NCBI RefSeq assembly: GCF_958979055.1
Contig: NC_084886.1
Location: forward strand, 2,623,001-2,687,000
Reading direction: 5' to 3'
Length of the DNA: 64,000 nt
DNA from: Alnus glutinosa
Lineage: Eukaryota > Streptophyta > Magnoliopsida > Fagales > Betulaceae
Part shown: positions 35,786 through 47,670 of the stretch, in pieces
Numbering within the stretch: the first letter of the stretch is position 1
Layout of the letters: every line of letters begins with the position of its first letter
Program-made: the position numbers and the translations under genes
Notes under the pieces: generated by a model
The model's input: the letters and a program-made list of their open reading frames with translations, nothing else
The model's database searches: none
Told to the model about the DNA's origin: nothing

Positions 35786-36078
35786 AAATAATCAAAACAC
35801 CCACAATGCACAACAATGACACAATATCAAAGTACATGAGATTTGATTCTTGTACAACATCAATACAACAACTGCACAACAACCCCTCACATAAGGGTGG
35901 GCCCTAGTATGTGGGACCCACCCTCATGTGAGGGATTGTTGTACAGTTGTTGTATTGGTGTTGTAAATCTAACATTTTCCAAAGTACATTGGGGTGAGGC
36001 CCACACATTTGGGTCCCACCCCAATGTGCCTTGGTGTTGTACCATTGTTGTGCATAAAGGGTACAAGGATCACTCCCC
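35786..36078. mobile_element. Outer MITE of a nested pair
   Basis: Without the insert at 35838-35980, the arms pair well: ATGCACAACAATGACACAAT at the left, and its inverted partner TTGTACCATTGTTGTGCAT at the right, with a GTGGG/CCCAC core. The flanks carry ATAATGGA on both sides (35778-35785, 36079-36086), an 8-bp or slightly longer target duplication. Same general family as 54158-54292. Confidence 0.75.
35838..35980. mobile_element. Inner MITE inserted in the outer one, 143 bp, 9-bp target duplication
   Basis: An exact duplication AAAGTACAT flanks it (35829-35837, 35981-35989). Ends are inverted: TTGTACAACATCAATACAAC at the left and GTTGTATTGGTGTTGTAAAT at the right. The centre folds as CCTCACAT...GGGTGGGCCC against GGGACCCACCC...ATGTGAGG. 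A 9-bp duplication points to the Mutator superfamily. Confidence 0.85.
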
Positions 36079-36086
36079 ATAATGGA

Positions 36087-38027
36087 TAATTGTCGTTCAA
36101 GCTTACACCATCATGGGGGCATGCACTCACACGTGTACATGAAAGCAGTTATATTGGAGCCCCTATAAAAAGTAAATATAAGCCAGGTTAAATGAATTTT
36201 TTGCCCTAAGCTCAAAATTGAGACTTAGTGCATTTATATTTTATTCACAAATACTATACTGCTTAGCATCAGAGTTATCCCTTAACGACAAGATCTTGTG
36301 CTTACATCCTTCATGTATTTTTGCAGGTGTGAATTGATCTAGCGTTTGGCACTAGAATACTTTTCTAACAAATATGATAAATTTTAAAACATAATTTCAA
36401 AACAATGGTTAAAATTCAAAGAAATTTACTCGATCGATCGATAGAATAAGTATAAATTCTAAGAGATATTTGATCCCCAGAAATCTATATTACCCACCAA
36501 TGTTTATGAAGTCTTTAAAATTAATACCAGCATAAAATAGCATCAAAATTCAAAACTAGGGTTCTGCCTAAATGCATGCAGAAAACCCAAGAAAGTGAAT
36601 CTTGGTTTCGTAAATACGGCCAGCATCGATCGTTATCCTTGTTCTTGATGTTTTTTATTTGCTTGGGCTTGTAAATATCAATGCCCCTGCCGTCAAACAA
36701 TGAAGCTTCCATCGGCCTATCTACGAAAAAGATGGCATTAATTAATTTGTTAAAAAACTATCAACTTGCAAGTTGTAGATTTGTTATTAAGTGAATAAGT
36801 GTTGTTACTGTGCAATAATGATAAATAATATGAAATCGAAAAGAGAGAGCAAGAAAAATCAAGACACAAATTTACGTGGTTCGATAATTTGCCTATATCC
36901 ACAAAAGTGCGACTATTTCAATAATAATTTAAGATTACAACACAACATATTCATAACAAAAACCCTACTAGCACTCTCTATATTAAAGAGAATATGGGCT
37001 TAATTGTTCCAACATAGAATGGAAAATTGCAACATAACATAATTTTTGCAATTTTAAACAAAATTGTAGAAAACATCTTGTTTTGAAGTGTTTTTAAAAA
37101 AAATAATGATTTGAAACATAGAAAAAATCTATGTTTATGTTACGTAACATGGAATGAAAACATAACATAAATTATATTTTAAAGTAGTTCGAGGAATCCT
37201 AAACCTCTCAAACTATTAAAGTTGATAATTAACTTCTTTAATTATTTTATTTATTCAGCAATAGGATATACGAAGTCTTACAATTAATACCAAAAGATAA
37301 ACATAAATAAAAAATAACACTAGAGATCCGTACGTATGACATCTCCTAATCTCTTACGGACTTGGAAATACTATTCAAAGACTTGAGGATATACTATATA
37401 TGCTTATTTGCTAATGGACTCTTGTTCAAATCCTTTGCCCCCACATTGGTACGTACCTATATAACAATTTCATACGACAAGAGAGTAAGTTTAAAAAAAA
37501 CACATTTAGAGTCTAGTTAGATTAATTATCGCCATAAATCCCATTTGTATTTTGCAAGAAGAGTACAAGTATTCTTGGAATAATATATAGTTCTGCTTAC
37601 ATAATAATGGATCTCATAAATGAAGTTTATGATGAAATAAACTCTTCACGTGAAAGGGCTCAGGAGTGTAATGCACAAAGTCCAAGATGATGATCGAATT
37701 TGGGAATGGCCAGTATATGGGTCCGTTCTAAGGCTGACTTTTGGACTGATTACAAGCAAATTGTACTCCTGCTACCTAATAATGATCATCTTACTAACTT
37801 CTTTTCCATTTGTTTTTTTTTTTTTCACATTTATGGGATGTTTCGAAAAGAAATAGTGTGCGCATGAAGAAAGTATTCACAGAAGAGACTCCAAGACAAA
37901 ACTCACAAGCAGACCAGCTATTTCACCCTTTTGGGAATGCAAACCCATGCAGAAGACGTGGGCTGCTGCTTTTTTTTTTTTTTTTTTTTTTTTCATACAA
38001 CATAAGTTATAACCGTTTCCATCCATT

Positions 38028-38072
<45 letters not shown>

Positions 38073-38436
38073 ACCACTGTGTCCCCAGGAATTCGATAGC
38101 AAATACACCACAGCCCCTGTGAAATGCCAAAAGCAAAAGCCAAATGGGCCCATTTCAGCCAGCGGAGATATCTATCTTGCGGTCTAGCTAAGCCGTTACC
38201 CAGTAGCCAACCATGCTCTACTGTAACGCATTTACAAGAACCCAAAACCGTCAAAGTACAATTTTGCCCCCTGATGAGTGATGAGCCAAGCCGCAAGCTC
38301 ATTCGCCATCGCTATTATCAATGTCAACGTCGACGTCCAGCACAACCCATCATTGGCGCGTCCAGTGCCTCGGACCTATCGTCTCTCGTCTTCTTCGCCA
38401 ACATGTCTCACCACTTGGCACCACTCTTCAAATTTT
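36087..38436. other. Intergenic, includes an (AT)n tract
   Basis: No supportable gene. At 36850-36960 there is a TTACGTGGTTCGATAATTTG-type segment with a weaker relative near 48060-48110, probably retrotransposon debris. An (AT)n microsatellite of about 19 units lies at 38031-38068. Poly-T runs precede it. Confidence 0.4.
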
Positions 38437-38445
38437 CTATATATA
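38437..38445 (+). promoter_or_regulatory. TATA box of the WD40 gene
   Basis: CTATATATA lies about 80 bases upstream of the ATG at 38522, in a sensible position for a leader that contains the CT microsatellite. Confidence 0.55.
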
Positions 38446-38469
38446 CCCTCACACAAATTCCCACACAGG

Positions 38470-38470
<1 letters not shown>

Positions 38471-38513
<43 letters not shown>
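38471..38513 (+). repeat. (CT)n microsatellite in the presumed 5' UTR
   Basis: About 21 CT units end eight bases before the ATG of the WD40 gene. Pyrimidine-rich CT tracts are common in plant leaders and may affect expression. Confidence 0.9.
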
Positions 38514-38514
<1 letters not shown>

Positions 38515-38521
38515 AGCCGGC

Positions 38522-39853
38522 ATGAGGCTCCACGCTTGGCTAGCCATCTGTTCCTCGTCCGCCTGTACCACCACCGAAAACGACTCAACCATCCCATTCC
38601 AGAAAAACCGGCCACCCTTTCCGGATCTCTTGGCTTCCGACACAAGCAGCTCCTACTGCGATATTACCAGTGGCGCCTCGTCATCTTGCGACTCTAGCGC
38701 CGCTACCAGCAGTGACAGCCTGCAATCCAATCTCTCCCTCCAAACCTTACCATCTGTCCCTTCCCTCCAGAAACTCTCCCGAGAGACCCTAAGCCTCTCC
38801 GTCTCTCAGCTCTGCGTCGCGTCCATTAAACCCAGGTCGTCCCTCCCAATCACCTGCCTCGCGGTCCATGGTAATCTCCTCTACGCAGCCTCCTCGCACG
38901 AAATCAACGTCTACGATAGCGCCACCTCCGCGCATCTCGAAGCATTCAACGGTCAGGATTCCTCCTCCGGCTCAGTAAAGGCTGTCACTTTCTGTGACGG
39001 CAAAGTCATCACTGCTCACCAGGACTGTAAGATCCGAGTCTGGCAGAGAACTGCCACCAAACGACACAAACTGTTAGCTACGCTCCCCACCATTAACGAC
39101 CGCTTACGCCGTTTCGTACTTCCTAAGAACTACGTCACCGTTCGTCGTCACAAGAAGCGGCTCTGGATCCAGCACGCCGACGCCGTCACGGGCCTAGCCG
39201 TTAACAACGGTTTGATCTATTCGGTTTCGTGGGATAAGAGCTTGAATGTATGGCGGGCTTCTGACCTCCGTTGCGTGGAGGCCATTAAAGCTCACGAAGA
39301 CGCCGTCAACACCGTGGCGGTCTCCGTTGACGGAACCGTTTACACGGGGTCCGCTGACAGGCGAATCCGGGTTTGGACCAAACCGTTTGGTGAGAAGCGC
39401 CACGTGTTGATAGCAACACTGGAAAAGCACAAATCGGCTGTGAACGCCTTAGCCTTGAACGACGACGGATCGGTGCTGTTTTCTGGTGCGTGTGACCGTT
39501 CGATACTGGTGTGGGAGAGAGAGGACAGTGCGAACTACATGGTGGTCACAGGGGCGTTGAGAGGTCACAATAAGGCAATACTGTGCTTGATCAACGTCTC
39601 TGGTTTGTTGTTCAGTGGGTCCGCTGATCGCACGATCAGGATTTGGCAACGGGGACACGATGCAAGGTACTGTTGCTTGTCTGTACTGGATGGACACCGG
39701 AAGCCAGTGAAGTCGTTGGCGGCTGTTTCAGAAGGCGCATCAAACGGTGTCGTGTCTGTCTTTGGTGGTACTCTTGATGGGGAGATTAAGGTGTGGCAGG
39801 TCTCAGTTTCAAGTCTTAACAGTCCAATATTATCCTCACATGTTCTATTATGA
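38522..39853 (+). CDS. Seven-repeat WD40 protein, JINGUBANG-like, intronless, 443 aa
   Basis: One uninterrupted frame. After a Ser/Thr-rich N-terminus (about residues 1-105) there are seven WD40 blades from about 109 to 433: ITCLAVHGNLLYAASS, VKAVTFCDGKVITA...IRVWQ, VTGLAVNNGLIYSVSWDKSL, VNTVAVSVDGTVYTGSADRR, VNALALNDDGSVLFSGACDR, ILCLINVSGLLFSGSADRTI and a last blade ending GGTLDGEIKVWQ. This matches the plant family that includes JINGUBANG, reported to restrain pollen germination through jasmonate biosynthesis in Arabidopsis. The blades form a propeller that acts as a protein-binding platform; there is no catalytic residue to expect. The exact orthologue cannot be fixed by eye. The gene is much more GC-rich than its surroundings, typical of intronless plant genes. 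Confidence 0.92.
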   Translation: MRLHAWLAICSSSACTTTENDSTIPFQKNRPPFPDLLASDTSSSYCDITSGASSSCDSSAATSSDSLQSNLSLQTLPSVPSLQKLSRETLSLSVSQLCVASIKPRSSLPITCLAVHGNLLYAASSHEINVYDSATSAHLEAFNGQDSSSGSVKAVTFCDGKVITAHQDCKIRVWQRTATKRHKLLATLPTINDRLRRFVLPKNYVTVRRHKKRLWIQHADAVTGLAVNNGLIYSVSWDKSLNVWRASDLRCVEAIKAHEDAVNTVAVSVDGTVYTGSADRRIRVWTKPFGEKRHVLIATLEKHKSAVNALALNDDGSVLFSGACDRSILVWEREDSANYMVVTGALRGHNKAILCLINVSGLLFSGSADRTIRIWQRGHDARYCCLSVLDGHRKPVKSLAAVSEGASNGVVSVFGGTLDGEIKVWQVSVSSLNSPILSSHVLL

Positions 39854-41253
39854 AATCAGGAGGAGATTTTTGGTTGAAGTTACTCATTTTACATTTATGC
39901 ATTTATTAGATTCATGTCAAAAGTGCCCGGACACGACGAGTCTTAAGTGTCTTACATTTTTATGTATCTTACATAATTAATATTATAAGTCACTTAACAT
40001 ACCTCATATTAGTTGGTGTTATATGCGTGTACGTGATAAATAAATGTAAAAAGTTATATTATTCTAAAGTTAGTGATGATGTGTCAAGAGTATAATATGT
40101 CCCATGTGCAGGTGCTTGTTAAATTAGTTGACTAGATTGTTTGTTTGGACACGTACTTATTTATTTCTTATAGAACACAATACGTATAGTTTGATGGTTC
40201 TGTGTCACTTATCACTATTAAAAAGTTAAGTGAACAAATATCAGTTAATTGATAACAATTAATACGAATTTTTAAAAATGATTTGATAAATTTTAAACCT
40301 TAATACGTGATTTAATAAAAGACGAGTCAATGGATATTGTACCAAACAATATCCATAGCTTGTAGGTATTGTTTTTCAAATTCCATCCATTTGCAGTGGC
40401 ACCCTTAAGATAATCAAATTACGTAAATTACCGAATTACCACTAAATTAGGTTGGACTAACTGCCCACAATAATAGAGACTCTAAATGAAAGATAGCAGA
40501 TTTATGCTATGCTTGAATTTGTACGTCTAGTTGGCACTACTGCCAATATGGAGTTATATGGTTTCGTCCTCAATTAGGTTCAAAATTTTCTCGGACAAAT
40601 AGTTGAGAGAGATTGTTAATTCACTTGTTCGAATAAGTAATCGAGCAATCGACTTCCTCTTCAAATAAGTAATTAAACTACTCTTTCAATTATAGTAATA
40701 GTCGGGCTGACTCTAATATATAATTCAAACACAAAATTAGAGCCAATCCCAATTTACTAAAATTTGTGACTCAGGAGATAAGTTTCAAGTCATTTTTCGC
40801 TCAGAAAAAAGTTGGTAGCCCCGTTTCTTTTACCAATAATCACAGTCAAGGATTCCAAACCGCGACTAATTTGTGAGACACGGGACAAGCGTATGTGCTT
40901 GAGTCAAAGTAAAGGCAAAATACTTCATCAATTTTCGGGACAAAAAAGTAATAAAACAATGTTCTTTCTTCATCAATTCTAGGGGCCGATCTAGTAATAT
41001 TCTTTTATCTTTTACCAATAATATTCGAGAAGGACAAAGTCTAGAACCGCACAACCATTGGATTCAGACTTACTTAAGGTTTAAAGTCAACGCAAATCAT
41101 GCCGAAATGCATGAATTAACCTCTTTAGTTATTCCCCTCAGTTTACCTATTAAAAAAAAAAAAAAAAAAGGAAGTTATTCCGCTTAGTTTTGAAGGATAA
41201 AATATTGGATTATTGGAACACACCAAGACACATAGCAGAAAAAAGAAGGGATC
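39854..41253. other. Intergenic
   Basis: The WD40 3' UTR is followed by AT-rich sequence. No gene seen. It contains the short repeat at 40329-40420. Confidence 0.4.
40329..40420 (-). repeat. Short dispersed repeat, partner at 62089-62170
   Basis: Its reverse complement contains TTATCTTAAGGGTGCCACTG, then CAAATGGATGGAATTTG and AAAAACAATAC, then TATGGATATTGTTT. The same words occur in the same order at 62089-62170 on the plus strand. Probably a fragment of one transposon family; its ends are not resolved. Confidence 0.65.
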
Positions 41254-41924
41254 GAAAAAGTACACATAATCTTCTCAAACTAACACATTATTGTCAATGT
41301 ACCCTATAAACTACTAATTGTATCAATATTCTCCCTCAAACTACCAAAAAATGTCAATGTCCCTCTTAAAACCAACAAAAAGACAAAAATGACCCTTAAA
41401 TTTTTTGAATAAGACAAAAATGTCCTTATAAATTTAAAAAATAAAAAACTAAAAAATTAAAAATAAAAAACTAAAAAATTATTTTTTAAAAAATAAATTA
41501 AAAAATTAAATAAAAAACAAAAAAAAAAATAGAGAACGAAAAAGAACGTTTTTTTAAGCAAACGAAAAAATATAAAAACAATTTTTAAAAGAAAAAGAAC
41601 ATTTTTTTTTTTAAAAAAAAAAGGAAAAAAAAATGAAATTTACTTTTTTTTAAAAAAATAATAATAATAATAAACAAACCAAAAAAGAAAAAGAAAAAAC
41701 AGTTTTTAATTTTTATTTTTTAATTTTTTTGGTATAAATTTTTGTTATTTAATAATTTTTTTAGTTTTTATTTTATTTTAATAATTTTATGATGAGTATT
41801 TTTGTCATTTGGAGAACATTGACATTTTTTGGTAGTTTAGGAAGGGACATTGACACAATTGGTAGTTTGAAGAGTGCATTGACAATGAAATGGTAGATTG
41901 AAGAAATTATGTGTACTTTTCTCA
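41254..41924. mobile_element. AT-rich fold-back element, about 670 bp
   Basis: The left end AAAAAGTACACATAATCTTC, then TCAAACTA, is the inverted partner of the right end AGATTGAAGAAATTATGTGT, then ACTTTTC. Internal TTGTCAATGT/ACATTGACA and GGTAGTTT/AAACTACC words also pair. The centre is a long A/T-only stretch. No coding capacity and no clear target duplication. Confidence 0.75.
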
Positions 41925-42489
41925 AAATAGAAAAAATGGAACACGAAGACAAAGAAGTCCTTTATCAAATTCCAGTGCTTAGCTGGATAACCCCATTTAA
42001 AACGTAATTAACTGGCATAACTAACTATCAAATGTATTGTTTAAACGTAATACCTGAGAATATTATATATATAGTACTAATTAATCCTTTTTCCATTTCA
42101 AAAAAAATTAATCCTTTTTCCCCCCCTACTGTCAGCCGGGCCAGTGAAACACCCATAGAATCGAAGAAGTGGTAAAAAGAAAATGGATATCGTAGGGTCA
42201 AACTTCAAAGAGAAGGTGTGTGCCGACATACAGCCTAGTCAACTGGGTTGGTCCAATAGTACCATTAAGCGTTGAATATTAAACTTACCATAAGATTATC
42301 GAATTCATTCACAATTGTCTTTGGAAAGTAATCATTGCATAATTAGGTATTGATTGTGAAGAATCTCATTTGTTGTGACATTGAAAATTTATGTATCTTC
42401 TAGAATACTAGGTTTAAATCATTCATGGATAATGTCTGATCAGATTAATTACGTACAGTGTGGTAATGAATTCATTACCTCACTGCACG

Positions 42490-42893
42490 TAATTGTTTTC
42501 CATGGCTGCTACTCAATAATTGTTTTTCTCGGATGTTCTTCTTGGTGAGGCTTCAGCAGTCTTGTTTGCTACTCGATTAGCTGTTCTTGCGGGTTTTGAT
42601 AGTTTTTCTCCTGAAGGTGATGATGCCCTTTTGGTAATCTTAGCCATCAATTAATAGTCCGGCCAGCCCTCTTTTCTTCTTGGAGTTTTTTAAATATTGA
42701 ATCTTATATTAGTGTAGTTTTGTCCTAAATTCATAATTGGAATACTATGAAAGTGTCTCCTAAGATCAATGTTAGGGCACATGCTTTAGTAAAATGGGCA
42801 GCTACCAATCATGTTTTTTGTAGGATTTCTACGGGTTGCCTCATTATCTCTTCCATACAGATTCAGAGTGGTAATGATCCTCTTATGTAATCC
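42490..42893 (+). pseudogene. Broken RNase H-like domain, retrotransposon relic
   Basis: A frame with many stops and shifts still reads LLGEASAVLFATRLAVLAGF, then EGDDALLVILAIN. After a degraded stretch it reads RAHALVKWAATN and later STGCLIISSIQIQSGND. This matches the plant RNase H-type domain (GEA.A...A.RLA...GF, EGD, R..HALAKWA) found in LINE retroelements and derived genes. At least eight stops or frame changes rule out function. No upstream reverse transcriptase is recognisable. Confidence 0.7.
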
Positions 42894-43746
42894 TTTTCCT
42901 CATTTAATTAGAAAAAAAATTAAAATTAAAAAGAACTACATATTTCATGATCAAAACCAGCTCATGTGGTGTACTTGATGCAGGAGAAAATCAGGTATAA
43001 GATTTGAAGATTATTTCTTGAATAAGATCGGTCCAAAAATAGAAAAAATAATACAAAATATTTGAAGATTATTTTTAAAATAATATATTTTACTTTATGT
43101 ATAAGAATTTTACTTTGTCTTTAAGTTTACGGTTATGTAACTTTGTTTTGTATTTTTATTTATTTATTTATTTTTCCAAATATCTTGCTTGAAAAATACT
43201 CAAACTTTCCCTATATAAAGGAATTTCTATATTATTTTAGAAATGAGTTTTAAAATATCAATTAAATTTTGAATCTTTCAAAGTTATTTATCTGTTTGCT
43301 TATTTGGGACGATTATGATAATTAGGGTTCTTCGCTTTAGTCACGCTGATGAAATAAAACTAATAAAAATAAAGTTTAAATGCTCACACTCTATAGCATC
43401 GGTTGAAACCCAAAGAGCTGTTAATTGATTAGAGAGTTACAGTGCATCATTTGAAACAATTCATTCAATAAAGCATTAATTCCAAAGCAATGTGTTTTTT
43501 TTTCAATGGATGATGGTTGAGAGAGAGAGACGGTGTACCAAAAGTTTGAAATGAATATTACTCAATTAATGGATAATAAAAAGATCAATGACAATTAGTC
43601 TCAAATATTGCTCTCCAAGAAACAGCACGTATATACCGTCCGACGTCGCTTCCTAGAGGGACCCTCAGCGCTTTTGAAAATCAAGGAAGCTTCTCCTTCT
43701 GTCGCTTCCTTTAGTTGTTGAGCACGGCACAAAAGTTAGACCCGTC

Positions 43747-43777
<31 letters not shown>

Positions 43778-46700
43778 TTTATTTGTTGTTTATTGTTGGT
43801 ACAATTTTTTAATGGCGACGTGTTAGCGTGGGGTCGGTTCTTTGGCTAGTCGGATATTGCGAACAAATGTTCTGAGCTTTGCTTGTTGTGCCAGCAAAAT
43901 AATAAAGGCTTATCGGGAGTTGTTAGTAAGAGTTTATTGAGAAGGAGAGTAAATGGTATCAGATAAGTTAGGTGATATATACTAGCTTTATGGCTTTTAT
44001 TTATACCATCTTTCTTCCATTACTTTGCACGTGTGAGATTTCTTAATCTTCAGTCTACTGTTAACTTAGCGTGGGTAAACAATGATTTAAATATGACATG
44101 AACGACAGCCATTTATAACGTTTTGACCTCTTGGCATGATGAGCTAGCCTGGCGAGCTACGCGTGGTATTGCCATCCCTCCTTCCACTGATCGAATTTGA
44201 CCTTCTAATCTCTTATCTAATAAATGCTTAAAGATTTTAATAAATGCGAGGATCTTCTATCTCTGACTCTCCATGTCTATTAATGAGATACATATTTTTA
44301 CACAGTTCTGTGTTGAGGTGCTCTCAGCGTTACCTTAGGGTTTTGGCCGCTAAGGTAATCTCGATCGTTAGCTGCCCGCTCCTCCTCGAATGCTGGCTCA
44401 ACATCTGAACACGATTTCTCCTTTCGTTGAGCGTCTGATTAGTGGATCGGGCCAACCTGTTGGGCCCGATTAGGCTGGGCCGCTATGTGAGTCCGTTTTG
44501 GCTTGAAAAATGATAATTACCCAACATTTATGAACATAAAGCTGAAAAAGAAAAAAGAAAAAAGAAAAAAGAAAAAAGGGATAAAGTTTGGAGATAAATG
44601 GCTTCATTTTTGCTTCTATCTTCTCTCCTTTTTTTCTTTTTTTCTTTTTTTGAGCTAAAGCAGGTCTACAACAACAAGTTGGCAAGTTGGGAAATGAAGG
44701 AAAGCAAGGCAGAATGGGGGTGATAGCCATGGGGTCAGTACTCATGAGTACTGGCGCAAATCGAAGGAAATAATTGCTATATTTTTTATTATCAATTTGT
44801 GGCCAACGGTACGTAACATATATATATATATATACGCGCATGCAACAAACCGGGCAGTGAGCATGGCTCATCTTCTTCAAAATCGGGACCTCATACGCAA
44901 ATCGATATTATTTTCAATTACTCCACTTGGGGGACATGTACACTGGGAGATAAAGTATATATATACACACACATATATGAGAAAGACTGTACGTACGTGA
45001 CATCGCGCTTAGGATAGAATATGATTAGAAAAAATTCAAATGATACATACAATTAAATAAGGAAAAAGTGAAAAAGAAGAAGAGGGAATATATATAATAT
45101 TTACATAAATGGGTTTTCAAATGCATGTAGTTTATTAATTACTTTGGGTCGAGCCTTCTGTCAATTTTACAAAGCCTTAATTAATTGAGCAGTAGTACTC
45201 ATCCAGCAAGAATTCACAAAAACCCTAGCTACGTACGTACTAGACAAATTTGTCAGTCATTTCCTTAATTTCTATTATAGTTAAAATAGCGGCGAATATC
45301 ATTAAGACAAAATTGAATCGTAATATGAGTCACGATGGGATCACGTTCCTTTCTATTCCACTTGGATTGGAAATGATTGATCATTTTATAGTTTATAAAA
45401 TAATTAAAAGAACAAAATTTGAACTATAAAATGGAAAGGGTCTATTTTATGATCTATTTCAAGTTCAATGAAACAAAAACTAAAGAGGTTTTATCCTCTG
45501 ATAACGGGTTCTTCTTTTTCAAGTTCAACCGTCCCACGTAGAATGGATCCTCGATCAATCTCCGTAGAGAATCCTTTTCCATGAAGTTGTCTCTTGTTCC
45601 TTATATAAAAAATGATAATATTTCTAATTCCTGTTAAACTTGTTTGGATTGAGGAATAAAGAAAAACATTAGGTACGTCAAACTGTTACATCATGGCCAA
45701 TTACAAAAAATCAAATATTGAAAAAGGCATACCGCCATAAGCCCATAAGTCTATATATTACAAGGCTCAGCCAAGCCCTTGATTACAACTCCATTACCGC
45801 ATATATATGCTTGGGAAAGAAAAACATGAAAGAAATTGGTTGGCCTTGCAGTGGAAGATTGACAATATGGGTACCATTTATTTTTAGTGTAACTAATGAT
45901 CATCATCCAGAAGCAAGCAAAAAATTAAGCCATGTTCAAGCATGCATGTGGTAGCTAGCTAGGAACGTAATAATTATCCAGACAGAAAGCTGAATGAATG
46001 CCCTTAAGGTCGCATCTTGCGACCAACAGAGACCACGTTGATAGCATCGATCGATCGATCGATAGTACTGATCAACTTCAATCGCAAGTTGCTATTATTA
46101 TTATTCAGGACAAGACGAACTTCCTCAAAATCATGGTGACAGGAGCAAATAAACAATGCCTTAATTAACAGAAGATTAGGTGGCCAGTGTCCACCGCATC
46201 TTCCTCTTCTCTAAGCCCCCGCAGCCAGATCACATGTGCAGCGTTGCCATTTACGCACTCAACTTGCCAACTTGCCAACTTGTTCATGCTCGCCAAGCTC
46301 TGTGTGTGTGTGTGTGTGTATGGGCGAGTCATTTGTGCGCCCATGTGAATGGGAAAAGGATATATGTGGCTGCAGCAATTTTGGTTCTGATCTCCAAAAG
46401 ATGGTGGGAATGCTCCCCGACACAAACTAGGATGAGTTCTCCTTTTTCATACTACTATATCTTATCTAGAATATCCATTCCACTATTCATGACCAGCTTT
46501 ATTCTTTTTTCCAACAAGTTTTTGAACATTGCAAGTAAGAGAGAAACCGGCCAGTCCCTTTCAATCAGGGATTTTATATATTAAGTTTTGTGCTGTCTTC
46601 TACATTGCCGAATATAATATATTATATGGAGGTGTAATTGTAAAGAGAGATAAGCAACTCTTTGATGTTTAAGAAAAAAAATAGTGTGGAAATCGTAGGT

Positions 46701-47088
46701 TGGGTGTTCATTGCATGTAACCATATTCAGCTAGTTGTTCCCCCTCTTTTCATATTCTTTCCTTTTGTGGTTGGCCTAATATTGGGCCAATTAATATCGC
46801 AAACAGAAGTCGGGGAATGTAATTGAATGGCGATTACAATTTACAGCCAAAAGAAAGGTGAAAAATGTATCTGGGTGATTTGGTGGATCGATCTTTGAAA
46901 TTGTGAGGCTATGAGCGACTATATAGCTAGGGTATATATATTCTTGTTTAAGGTCAACGTTCTTGAAGTCAAATATCAAATTCGGCATACTACTTTAGAA
47001 TACCACGTGCTGAACTATATATATATATATATAAAGAGAAGGCCATTGAGTGAATTTGATTCAAGAAGTAAAGGCATAGTTTAATTAC
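42894..47088. other. Intergenic, several microsatellites
   Basis: No supportable gene. (AT)n lies at about 43749-43773, ATCGATCG repeats near 46049-46062, and (GT)n at about 46302-46319. The stretch 44280-44510, with GGGCC words, is less AT-rich and may be LTR debris. The segment 46180-46440 is also less AT-rich, but its open frames are low quality. Confidence 0.4.
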
Positions 47089-47091
47089 TAA

Positions 47092-47670
47092 TGCTCCGTT
47101 TGTTTCGTCGTAAAATGGTTTTTATTGTAAAATATTTTCGACGAAATTATTTTTAAAAAAAATAATTTTCTCGAAAATATTTTCCGCGTTTGGTTTGTAT
47201 GAAAAAATTACGAAAGGTGAAAATGTAACTGTTGTCGGAATCCGGCAACGTCCGGTCACCGTTGCCGGATTCCGGCGAGCATGTTTGGCCGGATTCCTAC
47301 TAAAATGGCCGAATTCTGGCCGGACTCCTCCGGATCTGGTAAGATCCGGCCTGATCCTGGCCATTTTGGCTAAATTCGGCCCACTTCTGACCGTGGCCAA
47401 ATTCCGGCCAGTTTCGGCCGAATTCCAGTGCACCTGGATTCCGACGACCAACCATTGCCGGATTCCGGCAATCGGATATCAAACGTGCGTGCAAGGACGA
47501 AAAGTTTAATTTCGGAAAACGATTTATGGTTTTTAAAACCGTAAATCGTTTTCTACAAATTAAAGAAGGCTTTACGATCAAACCGAAAATAATTTTCGTT
47601 GACCATTATTTTCGCTCCTACCAAACATCATAAAATATCGAAATCATTTTACACCGAAATAGATGGAGTA
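47092..47670. mobile_element. Inverted-repeat element with CCGGATTCCGGC core, 579 bp
   Basis: Ends TGCTCCGTTTGTTTCG and (reverse complement of the right end) TACTCCATCTATTTCG are inverted repeats extending through TAAAATG words. TAA lies outside on both sides (47089-47091, 47671-47673), which suggests PIF/Harbinger, though a 3-bp match is weak. The core (about 47235-47470) has more than ten GCCGGATTCCGG-like or GGCCGAATT-like units in both orientations. Open frames there are repeat artefacts. A second copy starts at 63475. Confidence 0.78.

Noticed and set aside
36521-36712. Reverse frame reading MEASLFDGRGIDIYKPKQ
   Set aside because: Looked like a possible exon, but I recognised no family and found no neighbouring exons or convincing splice sites.
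44470-44880. 136-codon reverse frame
   Set aside because: Composed of TA-repeat and poly-A/T translation products; no coding character.
46180-46584. 134-codon frame in a GC-richer patch
   Set aside because: It includes a translated (GT)n microsatellite and matches no family.
47122-47581. Frames on both strands within 47122-47581
   Set aside because: They come from the CCGGATTCCGGC repeats of the element at 47092-47670.
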